Of a stretch of DNA of 64,000 nucleotides, positions 8,340 to 19,998 are shown one piece after another. Position 1 is the stretch's first letter. The number at the start of each line of letters is the position of its first letter. The DNA lies in NCBI RefSeq assembly GCF_001655615.1, contig NZ_CP011567.1, positions 5,341,001-5,405,000 of the forward strand, written 5' to 3'. This stretch comes from Pseudomonas sp. GR 6-02. Lineage in GTDB: Bacteria > Pseudomonadota > Gammaproteobacteria > Pseudomonadales > Pseudomonadaceae. A model generated the notes under the pieces. It saw only the letters and a program-made list of their open reading frames with translations. It did no database searches and was not told where the DNA came from. The translations under genes were made by a program, and so were the position numbers.

Positions 8340-9830
8340 ATGCAGATTATGCACAGGCTAAAGCACGGCCTACTTCAGGCCGCCGGTTGGCTGTTTTACC
8401 TAAGTTTATTAATGGGCATCGCCCTGGCGTTGCCTCCGTCCACGTTCGACTCCGAGTCGAAGGACTTCATCTTCCTGATCGGTATCGTCGGTATCTGGCG
8501 CTACTCGATGGGTGCCACGCACTTTTTGCGCGGCATGCTGTTTCTGTACGTGGTCTACCCGCACCTGCGGCGCAAAGTGCGCAAGCTGGGCAAAGAGGCA
8601 GACCCGTCCCACGTGTTCCTGATGGTCACCAGCTTCCGTATCGACGCGCTGACCACCGCGCAGGTCTACAGCTCGGTGATCCGCGAGGCCATCGACTGCG
8701 GCCTGCCGACTACCGTGGTGTGCTCCATCGTCGAAATGTCCGATGAGCTGCTGGTCAAGAGCCTCTGGAAACGCATGAACCCACCGACACGGGTCAAGCT
8801 CGACTTCGTGCGCATTCCCGGCACCGGCAAGCGCGATGGCCTGGCCTATGGTTTCCGCGCCATCTCCCGCCACCTGCCGGACGACCGTGCCGTGGTTGCC
8901 GTGATCGATGGCGACACCGTGCTGGCCGAAGGCGTCGTGCTCAAGACCGTGCCGTGGTTCCAGCTGTTCGGCAATGTCGGCGGCCTGACCACCAACGAGT
9001 TCTGCGAAGTGCGCGGCGGCTACATCATGAGCGAATGGCACAAACTGCGATTCGCCCAGCGCCACATCAACATGTGCTCCATGGCCCTGTCCAAGCGCGT
9101 GCTGACCATGACTGGCCGGATGTCGGTGTTCCGCGCCACCGTGGTCACCAACCCGGACTTCATCGCCGACGTGGAAAGCGACTCGCTGCAACACTGGCGC
9201 CTGGGCCGCTTCAAGTTCCTGACCGGTGACGACAAGTCGAGCTGGTTCAGCCTGATGCGCCTGGGTTACGACACGTTCTATGTGCCCGACGCCGCGATCC
9301 ATACCGTGGAACACCCGCCGGAAAAGAGCTTCATCAAGGCCAGTCGCAAACTGATGTTCCGTTGGTACGGTAACAACCTGCGGCAGAACTCCCGCGCCCT
9401 GGGCCTGGGGATGAAACGCCTCGGCCTGTTCACGTCAGTGGTGCTGTTCGATCAGCGCGTGTCGATGTGGACGTCCCTGCTGGGCCTGACGGTGGCGCTC
9501 ATCGCCACCTTCAAGTACGGCACCGCGTTCATCCTGGTTTACCTGCTGTGGATCGGCATCACCCGCCTGATCCTGACCCTGTTGCTGTCCTGTTCCGGTC
9601 ACCGGATCGGCCCGGCATACCCGGCCATTCTCTATTACAACCAGATCGTCGGCGCGCTGGTGAAGATCTACGTGTTCTTCCGCCTCGATCAACAATCCTG
9701 GACTCGCCAGCCCACTTCTCTGACCCGTGATCTCGCCAGCTTTCAACGTTGGTTCAACACCTGGTCGTCTCGGACCATGACCTTCTCCGCCGGCAGCATC
9801 TTTGTCGCCGTGCTGCTGATGATGGTCTGA
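8340..9830 (+). CDS. alg8: Alginate polymerase Alg8 (GT2 glycosyltransferase)
   Basis: 496 residues from ATG 8340; an in-frame ATG at 8349 (MHRLK) is an alternative. Alg8 is the inner-membrane processive glycosyltransferase that polymerises GDP-mannuronate. Visible GT2 features are the DGD motif (D190, D192), GDDKS at 296-300, the VEHPPE segment near 323-328 and FRWYG near 340. Hydrophobic segments occur near 12-32, 43-73 and in the C-terminal third (about 365-445 and 475-496). It acts with Alg44, whose c-di-GMP binding activates polymerisation. Confidence 0.96.
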   Translation: MQIMHRLKHGLLQAAGWLFYLSLLMGIALALPPSTFDSESKDFIFLIGIVGIWRYSMGATHFLRGMLFLYVVYPHLRRKVRKLGKEADPSHVFLMVTSFRIDALTTAQVYSSVIREAIDCGLPTTVVCSIVEMSDELLVKSLWKRMNPPTRVKLDFVRIPGTGKRDGLAYGFRAISRHLPDDRAVVAVIDGDTVLAEGVVLKTVPWFQLFGNVGGLTTNEFCEVRGGYIMSEWHKLRFAQRHINMCSMALSKRVLTMTGRMSVFRATVVTNPDFIADVESDSLQHWRLGRFKFLTGDDKSSWFSLMRLGYDTFYVPDAAIHTVEHPPEKSFIKASRKLMFRWYGNNLRQNSRALGLGMKRLGLFTSVVLFDQRVSMWTSLLGLTVALIATFKYGTAFILVYLLWIGITRLILTLLLSCSGHRIGPAYPAILYYNQIVGALVKIYVFFRLDQQSWTRQPTSLTRDLASFQRWFNTWSSRTMTFSAGSIFVAVLLMMV

Positions 9831-9865
9831 CCGAACTCGCCTGAATTAACTAGGAAATCGCCCAT

Positions 9866-11035
9866 ATGAATACCGCCGTCAACAGCAACGTAGTGCACGA
9901 ATCCGAAGCCCAGCGCCAACACGCCCGTGTGAAAATTCCGGCCAAGCTGCGTTTCTTCGGCCCTGACCGGACCCCGGTCGAAGCCCGGGTCATCGACCTT
10001 TCCGCCGGCGGCCTGGCGTTCAACGCCGGTCAGTTGCCGCTGAAGGTCGGCGATGTGCACAAGGCCCGCCTGCAATTCGTCATCGACAACCTCGGTCTGG
10101 CCATGGACGTGGAATTGCAGATCCGCTCCGTCGACCGCCAGACCGGCCGCGTAGGTTGCCAGTTCCAGAACCTGGAACCCCGGGACATTTCCACCCTGCG
10201 CCACCTGATTACTTCGCACCTGGCCGGTGACATCGTCAGCGTGGGTGAAATGCTCGCAACCCTGCAACGCGACAACTTCACCAAGGCGCGCAAGGTCAAG
10301 GACGGCGGTCATGGCATGACCGCGCTCGGCCGTCTGAAAGCGGTGACCTTCAGCGCCGGTATCTTCGTGGTCGGCCTGGTGGCGTTCGGTTTTATCTTCA
10401 AATCGGTGTACGGCATGTACTTCGTCAGCCACGCCCAGGCTGGCCTGGTCAGCGTGCAAGGCATGAACATCACCATGCCGCGCGACGGCACCGTGCAGAG
10501 CCTGATCAAGGCTGACGGCGTTGCCGCCAAAGGCGCCCCGCTGGCGACCTTCAGCACCAGCATGCTCGACGTACTCAAAGGCCATCTGGACGAAAACCAA
10601 CTGCAACCGTCCAAGGTTGAAGAGCTCTTCGGCAAGCAAATGACCGGCACCCTGACCTCCCCGTGCGATTGCACCGTGGCCCAGCAACTGGTGGCTAACG
10701 GTCAATACGCCAACAAAGGTGACGTGATCTTCCAACTGGTGCCACGCAATACCGAAGCCAACGTTGAAGCACGCTTCTCCTATCGCCAGTTCGGCGACGT
10801 GCGCCCAGGCACCACGGTCAGCTTCCAGATCGCCGGCGAAGACCAGACCCGTACCGGCAAGATCGTCAGCAGCACCAGCCTGAAAAGCGAAGACCTGTCA
10901 TCCGATATCCGCGTGCAGATCAAACCTGACGAGCCGCTGGACAGCGCACTCGCCGGTCGCCCGGCGGAAGTGAACAGCACCCGTGGCCCGAACCTGAACT
11001 GGCTGATCAACAAAGCCATGGCCGCCGGTCTTTAA
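9866..11035 (+). CDS. alg44: Alginate co-polymerase Alg44 (PilZ c-di-GMP receptor)
   Basis: 389 residues. The N-terminal cytoplasmic PilZ domain (about 14-120) has the c-di-GMP ligands of the family: R17 and R21 in RxxxR, and D44 and S46 in IDLSAGG, at the same positions as described in P. aeruginosa. One transmembrane helix follows (about 156-180), then a periplasmic HlyD-like region. Alg44 transmits c-di-GMP binding to Alg8 and may bridge to AlgK/AlgX. It starts 36 nt after alg8. Confidence 0.96.
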   Translation: MNTAVNSNVVHESEAQRQHARVKIPAKLRFFGPDRTPVEARVIDLSAGGLAFNAGQLPLKVGDVHKARLQFVIDNLGLAMDVELQIRSVDRQTGRVGCQFQNLEPRDISTLRHLITSHLAGDIVSVGEMLATLQRDNFTKARKVKDGGHGMTALGRLKAVTFSAGIFVVGLVAFGFIFKSVYGMYFVSHAQAGLVSVQGMNITMPRDGTVQSLIKADGVAAKGAPLATFSTSMLDVLKGHLDENQLQPSKVEELFGKQMTGTLTSPCDCTVAQQLVANGQYANKGDVIFQLVPRNTEANVEARFSYRQFGDVRPGTTVSFQIAGEDQTRTGKIVSSTSLKSEDLSSDIRVQIKPDEPLDSALAGRPAEVNSTRGPNLNWLINKAMAAGL

Positions 11036-11050
11036 ACAGAGGACATGCCC

Positions 11051-12469
11051 GTGACGACTCCACAAATCCTCAGAACACCGCGCACCCACATAGGATCACT
11101 GTGTGCAGTTGCACTGGCCGTAAGCCTGGCCGGTTGCGCCGGCCTGCCCGACCAGCGCCTGGCCAATGAAGCCCTCAAGCGCGGTGATACCACGCTGGCG
11201 GCGCAGAACTATCAGCAACTGGCCGACCTGGGCTACAGCGAAGCCCAGGTTGGGCTGGCCGACATTCAGGTCGACAGCCGCGACCCGGCGCAGATCAAAA
11301 AGGCCGAGGCGACTTACCGCGCCGCAGCCAGCGTCTCGCCGCGGGCTCAGGCTCGCCTGGGTCGCCTGCTGGTGGCCAAACCTGGCGCCACCGAAGCCGA
11401 ACACCACGAAGCCGAGGCACTGTTGAAGAAAGCCGCGACCAATGGCGAAGGCAACACCCTGATCCCGTTGGCGATGCTGTATCTGCAATTCCCGCACAGC
11501 TTCCCCAACGTCAACGCACAGCAGCAGATCAGCCAATGGCGCGCCGAAGGCAAACCGGAAGCAGGTCTGGCCCAGGTGCTGCTCTATCGCACCCAGGGCA
11601 CTTACGACCAACACCTGAATGACGTGGAAAAGATCTGCAAAGCGGCGTTGAACACCACCGACATCTGCTACGTCGAACTGGCCACGGTCTATCAGAAACG
11701 TGGCCAGCCCGAGCAACAGGCCGAGCTGATCAAGCAGATGCAGGCCGCTCACAGCCGTGGCACCGTCTCCGCGCAACGGGTCGACAGCGTGGCCCGCGTG
11801 CTGGGCGATGCGAGCCTGGGCAAGACCGACGAAAAAACCGCTCAGTCGCTGCTCGAAGGCATCGCCCCGGGCTACCCGGCGTCCTGGGTCAGCCTGGCGC
11901 AATTGCTCTACGACTTCCCTGAACTGGGCGACGTCGACACGATGATGAAGTACCTGGACAACGGCCGCGCCGCCGACCAGCCGCGCGCCGAACTGTTGCT
12001 GGGCAAGCTCTACTACGAAGGCAAGATGGTGCCGGCCGACGCCAAGGTCGCCGAAGAGCACTTCAAGAAAGCCCTCGGCCGGGAAGTCGCCGCCGATTAC
12101 TACCTCGGCCAGATTTACCGTCGCGGTTACCTGGGCAAGGTCTATCCGCAGAAAGCCCTGGATCACCTGCTGACCGCTGCGCGCAACGGCCAGAACAGCG
12201 CCGATTTCGCCATCGCCCAACTGTTCTCCCAAGGCAAGGGCACCCGGCCCGACCCGGTCAACGCTTACGTCTTCAGCCAATTGGCCAAGGCTCAAGACAC
12301 CCCGCAAGCCACTGAGCTTGCGCAAACACTCGAAGCGCAACTGCCGCCTGACCGGCTGGCCGAGGCCCAACGCCTGCTCAAACAAGAGCAAGCCATTCGT
12401 AGCACCGTGAGTCCGGACACGCTGGAACTGCACGCTTTGCAAGAAGAAGACGGCGAGGAATCCCTATGA
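11051..12469 (+). CDS. algK: Alginate export TPR/Sel1 lipoprotein AlgK
   Basis: About 472 residues. The lipobox LAGC (Cys about 30 residues from the start) marks it as a lipoprotein, and Sel1-like TPR repeats fill the rest (for example [20 protein letters not shown] and [20 protein letters not shown]). AlgK scaffolds the periplasmic complex and helps place AlgE in the outer membrane. Start choice: AGAGGA (11038-11043) is 7 nt from GTG 11051 but only 1 nt from ATG 11045, so GTG is preferred; ATG 11045 would add two residues. Its stop overlaps algE by ATGA. Confidence 0.95.
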   Translation: MTTPQILRTPRTHIGSLCAVALAVSLAGCAGLPDQRLANEALKRGDTTLAAQNYQQLADLGYSEAQVGLADIQVDSRDPAQIKKAEATYRAAASVSPRAQARLGRLLVAKPGATEAEHHEAEALLKKAATNGEGNTLIPLAMLYLQFPHSFPNVNAQQQISQWRAEGKPEAGLAQVLLYRTQGTYDQHLNDVEKICKAALNTTDICYVELATVYQKRGQPEQQAELIKQMQAAHSRGTVSAQRVDSVARVLGDASLGKTDEKTAQSLLEGIAPGYPASWVSLAQLLYDFPELGDVDTMMKYLDNGRAADQPRAELLLGKLYYEGKMVPADAKVAEEHFKKALGREVAADYYLGQIYRRGYLGKVYPQKALDHLLTAARNGQNSADFAIAQLFSQGKGTRPDPVNAYVFSQLAKAQDTPQATELAQTLEAQLPPDRLAEAQRLLKQEQAIRSTVSPDTLELHALQEEDGEESL

Positions 12470-13953
12470 AACTCAATCCATTCGTGCAGGCCGGTATTGG
12501 CCTGACATTCGCCCTGCTGTGGTCGTGCCCGACCCTGGCGGCCCTGACCGAAGACAAGAACTTCGGTCTCGAAGTCAAAGTTACCGGCCAGTCCGAAAAC
12601 GACAGTGACCTGGGCACCGCCGGTGGCGGCGACGTTAACGGCGTCGGCCTCGACCTGCGCCCTTGGGTCTATGGCGAAAGCGGCGCGTGGAGCGCCTACG
12701 CGATGGGTCAGGCCGTGACGTCCACCGACATCATCGAAACCGACACCCTGCAACAGTCCGACAACAGCGGCACCCAGACCACCGACAGCGGTGATCGCAA
12801 GACCAGGAAAAACTACCTGGCGATGCGCGAGTTCTGGGTCGGTTACAAGGGCCTCACGCCTTACCCTGGCGAGATCCTCAAGTTCGGTCGCCAACGCCTG
12901 CGTAACGACGACGGCCAATGGCGCGACACCAACATCGAAGCCCTGAACTGGACCTTCGACACCACCCTGTTGCGCGCCAACGTCGGTGTCGCCGAACGCT
13001 TCAGCGAATACCGTACCGACCTGAAAGAACTGTCCCCCAAAGACAAGGATCGCCTGCACGCCTACGCCGATGCGGCGTATCAGTGGACACCCGGTAACTG
13101 GGTCGGCATTCGCGGTCATCACACGCACGATAACGGCAAGCTCGACTATCCGGAGCCGGGCGTGGCTGGCGATACCCTGGACAAGAAACAGAACGGCGAC
13201 ATCAGCTGGCTCGGCCTCACCGCCGACAGTGATGCCTACAACTGGCGCAACACCAACACCGTCAATTACTGGGGCAGCATCACCGGCATGAACGGCGACC
13301 GTGACACGGTCAACCCGTTGAATGCCGACGGCACTCGCCCGGCAGAAGCCAAGCGTGGTGAAGACCTGAACGGCTGGGCTACTGACCTGGGTGTTCGTCT
13401 GCGTCTCGATCCGCAGTGGCAAGTCGGTGCAGCCTATGCCCGCGCCAGCGCCGAGTACCAACAGAACGGCCTGGAAAGCAACCGCTCGAACTACACCGGT
13501 ACTCGCTCGCGGGTTCACCGTTTCGGCGAAGCCTTCCGTGGCGAAATGAACAACATGCAGACCGCTACGCTGTTCGGCTCCTGGATGCTCAACGACGAAT
13601 ACGATGCCAGCCTGATCTACCACAAGTTCTGGCGTGTGGACGGCAACAAGCCGGTGGGCAACAACGGCATCAACGCTGTTGAAAACAACACCGACGACGC
13701 GACCGGCGCGATCCTCTCCAGCACCTCCCTGCCGCTGGAAGATGGCAACAAGGACCTCGGTCAGGAAATGGACCTGGTGGTCACCAAGTACTTCAAGCAA
13801 GGCCTGTTGCCGGCAGCGTTGAGCCAGTCGATCGATGAGCCTTCGGCCCTGGTGCGGTTCCGTGGCGGTGTGTTCAAGCCCGGCGATGCCTATGGCAAAG
13901 AAGTCGACTCGTACATGCACCGTGCGTTTATCGACGTGATCTGGCGCTTCTGA
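12466..13953 (+). CDS. algE: Outer-membrane alginate export porin AlgE
   Basis: 495 residues, with a signal peptide ending near TLA-ALTEDK and a C-terminal aromatic residue (DVIWRF) typical of outer-membrane beta-barrels. AlgE is the 18-stranded, anion-selective channel for alginate secretion. Alternating amphipathic strands run throughout. Its ATG overlaps the algK stop by 4 nt, which suggests coupled translation of the two partners. Confidence 0.96.
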   Translation: MKLNPFVQAGIGLTFALLWSCPTLAALTEDKNFGLEVKVTGQSENDSDLGTAGGGDVNGVGLDLRPWVYGESGAWSAYAMGQAVTSTDIIETDTLQQSDNSGTQTTDSGDRKTRKNYLAMREFWVGYKGLTPYPGEILKFGRQRLRNDDGQWRDTNIEALNWTFDTTLLRANVGVAERFSEYRTDLKELSPKDKDRLHAYADAAYQWTPGNWVGIRGHHTHDNGKLDYPEPGVAGDTLDKKQNGDISWLGLTADSDAYNWRNTNTVNYWGSITGMNGDRDTVNPLNADGTRPAEAKRGEDLNGWATDLGVRLRLDPQWQVGAAYARASAEYQQNGLESNRSNYTGTRSRVHRFGEAFRGEMNNMQTATLFGSWMLNDEYDASLIYHKFWRVDGNKPVGNNGINAVENNTDDATGAILSSTSLPLEDGNKDLGQEMDLVVTKYFKQGLLPAALSQSIDEPSALVRFRGGVFKPGDAYGKEVDSYMHRAFIDVIWRF

Positions 13954-13979
13954 TGCAAACCGCGAAGGGAGTGCCCGAC

Positions 13980-15569
13980 ATGAACAGCGCCAAGAAAGGC
14001 TCGATCAGCCTGCTGGCCGGCGCGCTGCTGCTGGCCAGCGCAGCCGCCTTCGCCACCGTCGAACCGGCCAAGTCTGTGCAACAGGGCAAATCGACGACCA
14101 TAGCCAAGGGGCTGCAACAGGCCAAGACCTACACCGTCAGCAGCGCGCCAACTGCGCCGCTGGACCTGGCCAAGCCGAAACTGCCGGACACTTCTGGCTA
14201 CACCGCCGAAGCCATTGCCGCGAAAATCGTGCGCACCAAGCCCGGCAAGATCAGCATACGCCGGATGATGCAGGAAGACGCCTTGAAGGACTTCATCGGC
14301 GGCGACAACAAGATGGCCGAGTGGGTGGTGCGTCAGCACGGCATCCCGCAGGCGATCTTCGTCGACGACGGCTACATGAACCTCAAGGACCTGACCAAGA
14401 AGCTGCCCAAGCAGTACCTCAGCGAAACGTCGCCAGGTGTGTTCCTGGCGAAGTTGCCGATCGTGGTGGGCAGACACGGCATTCTGGAAATCGACAAACA
14501 GACCCAGGAATTGCGCCTGTCCCAAGAGGCCGGCTCATTCCTGGTCAACGACGGTCAGCTGTTTGTGCGTGATACCAAGATCACCGGCTGGAGCGAGAAG
14601 GCCAACGGCCCGGCGGCCTTCTCGTCGCCCAAGGAATTCCGGCCGTTCCTGTTGTCCTGGGGCGGCACCGAGACCTACATCGCCAACAGCAAGATCGCCA
14701 GTTTCGGTTACGCCAACAGTAAGTCCTACGGCGTGAGTATTTCCCAGTACACGCCGAACATGGCCAAGGTGCTCAAGCGCCCTGAACCGACCGGCTGGAT
14801 CGTCGGCTCCGAGTTCTCGGACATGTGGTACGGCTTCTACTGCTACGAAACCCGCGACTTCGTGGTCAAGGGCAACACCTACAAAGACAACATCGTCTAC
14901 GGCATCGACCCCCATGACCGTTCCCACGGCCTGATCATCGCCGACAACACGGTGTACGGAACCAAGAAGAAGCACGGGATCATTATTTCCCGTGAGGTCA
15001 ACGACAGCTTCATCTTCAACAACCGCAGCTACGACAACCACCTGTCGGGCCTGGTGATCGACCGTAACAGCGTGAACAACCTGATCGCCTACAACGAGAT
15101 CTACAAGAACCACACCGACGGCATCACCCTCTACGAGAGTGCCGACAACCTGCTGTGGGGCAACCAGGTGATCAGCAACCGACGCCACGGCATCCGTATT
15201 CGTAACAGCGTGAACATTCGCCTGTACGAAAACGTCTCGATGGCCAACGGCCTGACCGGTGTCTACGGGCACATCAAAGACCTGAGCGACACCGACCGGG
15301 ACATCAAGCTCGACCCGTTCGATGCCGAAGTGTCGCTGATCGTGGTCGGTGGTGAACTGGCTGCCAACGGCAGCGGACCGCTGTCGATCGACTCGCCGCT
15401 GAGCGTGGAGTTGTATCGCGTGTCGATGCTCGCACCGACCAAAACCAGCGGCATCAGCTTCTCGGGAATTCTCGGCGAGCGTCAGGATGAAATTCTCGAC
15501 CTGCTGGTGCGCCAGCAGAAAGCCGTGCTGATCGACCCTGTCGAACGCCAGACCGAAATGCGGGACTGA
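13980..15569 (+). CDS. algG: Mannuronan C5-epimerase AlgG
   Basis: 529 residues when started at ATG 13980, which has AAGGGAG 8 nt upstream and leads into a good signal peptide (MNSAKKGSISLLAGALLLAS). An in-frame ATG at 13953 overlaps the algE stop but lacks a ribosome binding site. AlgG epimerises mannuronate to guluronate in the polymer in the periplasm. The catalytic DPHD motif (YGIDPHDRSHG) and the parallel beta-helix repeats (NNRSYDN, YNEIYKN, GNQVISN, YENVSMAN) are visible. Confidence 0.96.
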   Translation: MNSAKKGSISLLAGALLLASAAAFATVEPAKSVQQGKSTTIAKGLQQAKTYTVSSAPTAPLDLAKPKLPDTSGYTAEAIAAKIVRTKPGKISIRRMMQEDALKDFIGGDNKMAEWVVRQHGIPQAIFVDDGYMNLKDLTKKLPKQYLSETSPGVFLAKLPIVVGRHGILEIDKQTQELRLSQEAGSFLVNDGQLFVRDTKITGWSEKANGPAAFSSPKEFRPFLLSWGGTETYIANSKIASFGYANSKSYGVSISQYTPNMAKVLKRPEPTGWIVGSEFSDMWYGFYCYETRDFVVKGNTYKDNIVYGIDPHDRSHGLIIADNTVYGTKKKHGIIISREVNDSFIFNNRSYDNHLSGLVIDRNSVNNLIAYNEIYKNHTDGITLYESADNLLWGNQVISNRRHGIRIRNSVNIRLYENVSMANGLTGVYGHIKDLSDTDRDIKLDPFDAEVSLIVVGGELAANGSGPLSIDSPLSVELYRVSMLAPTKTSGISFSGILGERQDEILDLLVRQQKAVLIDPVERQTEMRD

Positions 15570-15579
15570 GGATAATTTT

Positions 15580-17031
15580 ATGCACCCACACTTGATCAAA
15601 TTACTCAGCCTGTCGGCCCTGACCGCGGGTATTCTCGCGGCCAGCACTGGCGTGCGTGCCGAAGACGCCAAGGCACCGAGCTTCAGCGCCGAGCCGTGCT
15701 GCAGCCTGTGCCCGGCAGCCCACGACCCGAAGAACTACACCACCCGCTATCAGCAGAACTTCACCACGCTGGTGCAGGCCCAGGGCGACTGGCTGTTCCG
15801 TACCCAAGAAGACTTGCGCACCGAGTTCGACACCACACCCGCCGGCTACAAACGCCTGAAACAACTGCACGATGCGTTCAAGAGCAAAGGCGTGGAGCTG
15901 GTCATCGTTTACCAGCCGACCCGTGGCCTGGTGAACCGCAACAAGCTGAACCCGGAAGAAAAAGCCAAATACGATTTCGACAAGGCCCTGACCAACTACA
16001 AGACCATGCTCGGGCGCTTCGCGCAGATGGGCTACGTGGTCCCCGACCTGTCACCACTGACCAACGAATCGCTGCCCGACACCCTGCCCGCCCACGATTT
16101 CTACTTCCGCGGCGACCAGCACTGGACCCCGTATGGCGCCCAGCGCACCGCGAAGATCGTCGCCGAGAAGGTCAAGCAGTTGCCGGCCTTCGCCGACATT
16201 CCCAAGCGTGAATTCGAGACCCATAAGTCGGGTCGCATGGGCAAGACCGGAACGTTACACAACATGGCGGGTCAACTCTGTGGCACCAGCTACGCGATCC
16301 AGTACATGGATCAGTTCACCACCGAGCCCAAGGGCGAAGCAGCGGATGGCGATCTGTTCGGTGAATCCGGCAACCCGGAAATCACCCTGGTCGGCACCAG
16401 CCACAGTGGCAAGAACTACAACTTCGCCGGTTTCCTCGAAGAGGCCATCGGCGCCGACATCCTCAACGTGGCATTCCCCGGCGGTGGCCTGGAAGGTTCG
16501 ATGCTGCAGTACCTGGGCAGCCAGGAGTTCCAGACCAAGCCTCCGAAAATTCTCATCTGGGAATTCTCGCCGCTTTATCGCCTCGACCAGGAAACCATCT
16601 ACCGCCAGATGATGGCGCTGCTCGACAACGGTTGCGAAGGCAAGGATGCACAGATGAGCAGCAGCGCCATGGTGAAGCCGGGCAAAAACGAACTGTTGGT
16701 CAACAGCAAGAACCTGGACCTGCGCAACAGCGACCACCAGGTCGACATCCGCTTCGCCGATACGTCGGTGAAAACCTTGCATGCCACCCTCTGGTACATG
16801 AATGGGCGTCATGAGGACATCAAGATCGAGAAACCGGAAACCTCCGAAACCGACGGGCGTTTCGCCTTCGAGTTGCGCACGGACGAAGACTGGGCCTCGC
16901 AGAATCTGCTGGCCGTTGAAGTCCAGGGGCCTGAAACACCAGGTGCCGCGCCGCAGAAAGTCGAAGCGAAAATCTGCAAACGTAACGTGTTCTCCGGCAC
17001 CGGGCAGCGTACTGCTCAAGCCGGGCAATGA
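15580..17031 (+). CDS. algX: Alginate O-acetyltransferase AlgX
   Basis: 483 residues with a signal peptide. AlgX has an SGNH-hydrolase-like domain plus a C-terminal carbohydrate-binding module, and performs the terminal acetylation of mannuronate in the periplasm. The Asp-His pair is D179/H181 in [11 protein letters not shown] and the nucleophile is S274 in VGTSHSGK; all three are present and correspond to D174/H176/S269 of P. aeruginosa. A cysteine-rich EPCCSLCP segment follows the signal peptide. Its TGA overlaps the algL start. Confidence 0.96.
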   Translation: MHPHLIKLLSLSALTAGILAASTGVRAEDAKAPSFSAEPCCSLCPAAHDPKNYTTRYQQNFTTLVQAQGDWLFRTQEDLRTEFDTTPAGYKRLKQLHDAFKSKGVELVIVYQPTRGLVNRNKLNPEEKAKYDFDKALTNYKTMLGRFAQMGYVVPDLSPLTNESLPDTLPAHDFYFRGDQHWTPYGAQRTAKIVAEKVKQLPAFADIPKREFETHKSGRMGKTGTLHNMAGQLCGTSYAIQYMDQFTTEPKGEAADGDLFGESGNPEITLVGTSHSGKNYNFAGFLEEAIGADILNVAFPGGGLEGSMLQYLGSQEFQTKPPKILIWEFSPLYRLDQETIYRQMMALLDNGCEGKDAQMSSSAMVKPGKNELLVNSKNLDLRNSDHQVDIRFADTSVKTLHATLWYMNGRHEDIKIEKPETSETDGRFAFELRTDEDWASQNLLAVEVQGPETPGAAPQKVEAKICKRNVFSGTGQRTAQAGQ

Positions 17032-18173
17032 GGCTACCTCTTATGAACTGCATGCAAACCCGAACTTTGAAACAGTTACTCGCGCCTTCCCTGCTGGCTC
17101 TGGCGATGTTCGCTGGCGCCACTCAGGCCGCCGCACCACTGCGCCCGCCTCAAGGGTATTTTGCGCCTGTGGATAAATTCAAGACCGGCGACAAGAGTGA
17201 AGGCTGCGACGCAATGCCGACGCCGTACACCGGCGCCCTGCAGTTTCGCAGCAAATACGAAGGCTCCGACAAGGCCCGTTCGACTCTGAACGAGGAATCG
17301 GAAAAGGCCTTCCGCGACACCACCGCCGACATCACCAAGATCGAGCGCGGCACCAGCAAGCGAGTGATGCAGTTCATGCGTGACGGTCGCCCGGAACAAC
17401 TGGAATGCACCCTCGACTGGTTGACCGCCTGGGCCAAGGCCGATGCATTGATGTCCAGGGACTTCAACCACACCGGCAAGTCCATGCGCAAATGGGCGCT
17501 GGGCAGCATGGCGTCGTCCTATATCCGCCTGAAATTCTCTGACTCCCATCCCCTGGCCACCCACCAGGAACAAGCGCAGGTGATTGAAGCCTGGTTCAGC
17601 AAAATGGCCGATCAGGTGGTCAGCGATTGGGACAACCTGCCGCTCGAACAGACCAACAACCACTCGTATTGGGCCGCCTGGTCGGTGATGGCCACGTCGG
17701 TCGCCACCAACCGCCGCGACCTGTTCGACTGGGCCGTGAAGGAATTCAAGGTCGGCGCCAATCAGATCGATGCCCAAGGCTTCCTGCCTAACGAACTCAA
17801 GCGCCAGCAACGCGCCCTCGCCTACCACAACTATGCCCTGCCGCCGCTGGCGATGATCGCCAGTTTCGCCCAGGCCAACGGTGTGGATTTGCGTCAGGAA
17901 AACAACGGTGCCTTGAAACGCCTGGGTGATCGCGTGCTGGCCGGCGTGGACGACCCGGATCAATTCGAGAAGAAAAACGGTAAAGGCCAGGACATGACCG
18001 ATCTCAAGATCGACTCGAAATTCGCCTGGCTCGAACCGTTCTGCTCGCTCTACACCTGCGCGCCGAATGTGCTGGAACTCAAGCACAAGATGCAGCCGTT
18101 CAAGTCTTTCCGCCTCGGCGGGGACTTGACCAAGGTCTACGACCCGGCCAATGAAAAAGGCAAAGGTTCTTAA
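17028..18173 (+). CDS. algL: Periplasmic poly(mannuronate) lyase AlgL
   Basis: 381 residues from ATG 17028, overlapping the algX stop; ATG 17043, with GAGG 9 nt upstream, is an alternative start of the same signal peptide (ends [12 protein letters not shown]). AlgL cleaves alginate by beta-elimination and clears stray polymer from the periplasm. The (alpha/alpha) toroid signatures [14 protein letters not shown], the catalytic-site segment [13 protein letters not shown] and [14 protein letters not shown] are intact. Confidence 0.96.
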   Translation: MRLPLMNCMQTRTLKQLLAPSLLALAMFAGATQAAAPLRPPQGYFAPVDKFKTGDKSEGCDAMPTPYTGALQFRSKYEGSDKARSTLNEESEKAFRDTTADITKIERGTSKRVMQFMRDGRPEQLECTLDWLTAWAKADALMSRDFNHTGKSMRKWALGSMASSYIRLKFSDSHPLATHQEQAQVIEAWFSKMADQVVSDWDNLPLEQTNNHSYWAAWSVMATSVATNRRDLFDWAVKEFKVGANQIDAQGFLPNELKRQQRALAYHNYALPPLAMIASFAQANGVDLRQENNGALKRLGDRVLAGVDDPDQFEKKNGKGQDMTDLKIDSKFAWLEPFCSLYTCAPNVLELKHKMQPFKSFRLGGDLTKVYDPANEKGKGS

Positions 18174-18190
18174 AGCTGACTGTATTCCCC

Positions 18191-18323
18191 TGTGGCGAGG
18201 GAGCTTGCTCCCGCTCGGCTGCGAAGCAGTCGTAACCCAGTGAACGCGGATTGATTGAGACACCGCGTCATCAGGTTTCAGGGGCGCTTCGCACCCCAGC
18301 GGGAGCAAGCTCCCTCGCCACAG
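18191..18323. repeat. REPIN between algL and algI
   Basis: Outer arms TGTGGCGAGGGAGCTTGCTC and its reverse complement, the same REP type as at 4973-5102, with an inner GGCTGCGAAGCAG and degenerate middle. It is inside the operon and followed by a G-rich run (about 18365-18380) before the algI ribosome binding site. Confidence 0.88.
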
Positions 18324-18421
18324 GTAAGTGCACAGCATGCAATACAACCACCCCGGATTTTCGTGGGGGGTTTGGGGGGGCCGTTGGCCCTTGACTGTTG
18401 GTTAAACATGGAGAGATCAGG

Positions 18422-19987
18422 ATGGTATTTTCATCCAACGTGTTCCTGTTTCTGTTCTTGCCGATCTTTCTCGGCTTGTACTACTTGAGCGGGCAACGCT
18501 ATCGCAACTTGCTGCTGCTGATCGCCAGCTACGTGTTCTACGCCTGGTGGCGTGTGGACTTCCTTGCGTTGTTCGCAGCCGTCACGCTGTGGAACTACTG
18601 GATCGGCCTGAAAGTTGGCGCCGCTGGTGTCCGGACCAAACCGGCCCAGCGCTGGCTGCTGCTCGGCGTCGCGGTGGACTTGTGCATCCTGGGCTACTTC
18701 AAGTACGCCAACTTCGGCGTGGAGAGCATCAACGCGATGATGACCTCGGTCGGTCTGTCGCCGTTCATCCTGACCCACGTACTGTTGCCGATCGGGATCT
18801 CGTTCTACATCTTCGAGTCCATCAGCTACATCATCGACGTTTACCGCGGCGATACCCCGGCCACCCGCAACCTGATCGACTTTGCCGCATTCGTAGCGAT
18901 CTTCCCGCACTTGATCGCGGGCCCCGTGCTGCGTTTCCGCGACCTGGCCGACCAGTTCAACAACCGCACCCACACCCTCGACAAGTTCTCCGAAGGTGCC
19001 ACGCGGTTCATGCAGGGTTTCATCAAGAAGGTGTTCATCGCCGACACCCTGGCGGTGGTCGCCGACCATTGCTTCGCCTTGCAGAACCCGACCACGGGCG
19101 ATGCCTGGCTCGGCGCCCTGGCCTACACCGCACAGCTGTACTTCGACTTCTCCGGCTACAGCGACATGGCGATTGGCCTGGGCTTGATGATGGGTTTCCG
19201 CTTCATGGAAAACTTCAAACAGCCGTACGTCAGCCAGTCGATCACCGAGTTCTGGCGGCGCTGGCACATCAGCCTCTCCACCTGGCTGCGTGATTACCTG
19301 TACATCACCCTCGGCGGTAACCGTAAAGGCACGCTGATGACCTATCGCAACCTGTTCCTGACCATGCTGCTCGGTGGTCTGTGGCACGGCGCGAACATCA
19401 CCTACATCGTCTGGGGCGCCTGGCACGGCATGTGGCTGGCAATCGAAAAAGCCATCGGCCTGAACACTTCGCCGCGCAGCTTCAACCCGATCCGCTGGGT
19501 CCTGACCTTCCTGCTGGTGGTGATGGGCTGGGTGATCTTCCGCGCAGAGAACCTGCACGTCGCCGGTCGCATGTACGGCGCAATGTTCAGCTTCGGCGAA
19601 TGGTCGCTGTCGGAACTCAACCAGGCCAGCCTCACCGGTCTGCAAGTGGCAACCCTGGTGGTGGCTTACGTGACCCTGGCGTTCTTCGGCCTGCGTGATT
19701 TCTACACCAACCAGCCGCCGGTCAAGACCAAACCTGCGGTGAACATCGAAACCGACGGCCCGGCCGCGGCGACGCCTGGAATGATCAAAGCCGTACCGGG
19801 CGACAACCCGGCCAGCATCCACGAGCCGGGTTACACCGTTGGCGTTGAAGCGACTGTGCAACCGGCCTATTGGACCGCCGACTGGTCCCGTTACGTGATG
19901 CGCGCCCTGGTACTGCTGCTGTTCATTGCCTCGATTCTCAAACTCTCGGCGCAAAGCTTTTCGCCGTTCCTTTACTTCCAGTTCTGA
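18422..19987 (+). CDS. algI: Alginate O-acetylation membrane protein AlgI (MBOAT)
   Basis: 521 residues with about ten or more hydrophobic segments. AlgI is an MBOAT-family protein that passes acetyl groups across the inner membrane for alginate acetylation. The essential histidine H322 (LLGGLWHGANITY) and a second histidine in GAWHGMW are present. ATG 18422 is chosen because GGAGA lies 7 nt upstream; an in-frame TTG at 18398 has no such site. It starts the acetylation block algI-algJ-algF. Confidence 0.96.
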   Translation: MVFSSNVFLFLFLPIFLGLYYLSGQRYRNLLLLIASYVFYAWWRVDFLALFAAVTLWNYWIGLKVGAAGVRTKPAQRWLLLGVAVDLCILGYFKYANFGVESINAMMTSVGLSPFILTHVLLPIGISFYIFESISYIIDVYRGDTPATRNLIDFAAFVAIFPHLIAGPVLRFRDLADQFNNRTHTLDKFSEGATRFMQGFIKKVFIADTLAVVADHCFALQNPTTGDAWLGALAYTAQLYFDFSGYSDMAIGLGLMMGFRFMENFKQPYVSQSITEFWRRWHISLSTWLRDYLYITLGGNRKGTLMTYRNLFLTMLLGGLWHGANITYIVWGAWHGMWLAIEKAIGLNTSPRSFNPIRWVLTFLLVVMGWVIFRAENLHVAGRMYGAMFSFGEWSLSELNQASLTGLQVATLVVAYVTLAFFGLRDFYTNQPPVKTKPAVNIETDGPAAATPGMIKAVPGDNPASIHEPGYTVGVEATVQPAYWTADWSRYVMRALVLLLFIASILKLSAQSFSPFLYFQF

Positions 19988-19998
19988 GGGATCTGACC

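Noticed and set aside
12292..13920. 542-codon minus-strand frame opposite algE
   Set aside because: Shadow frame; algE is fully supported on the plus strand.
18365..18385. G-runs before algI as a G-quadruplex
   Set aside because: Only two long G tracts plus short ones; a four-tract quadruplex is not clearly formed.
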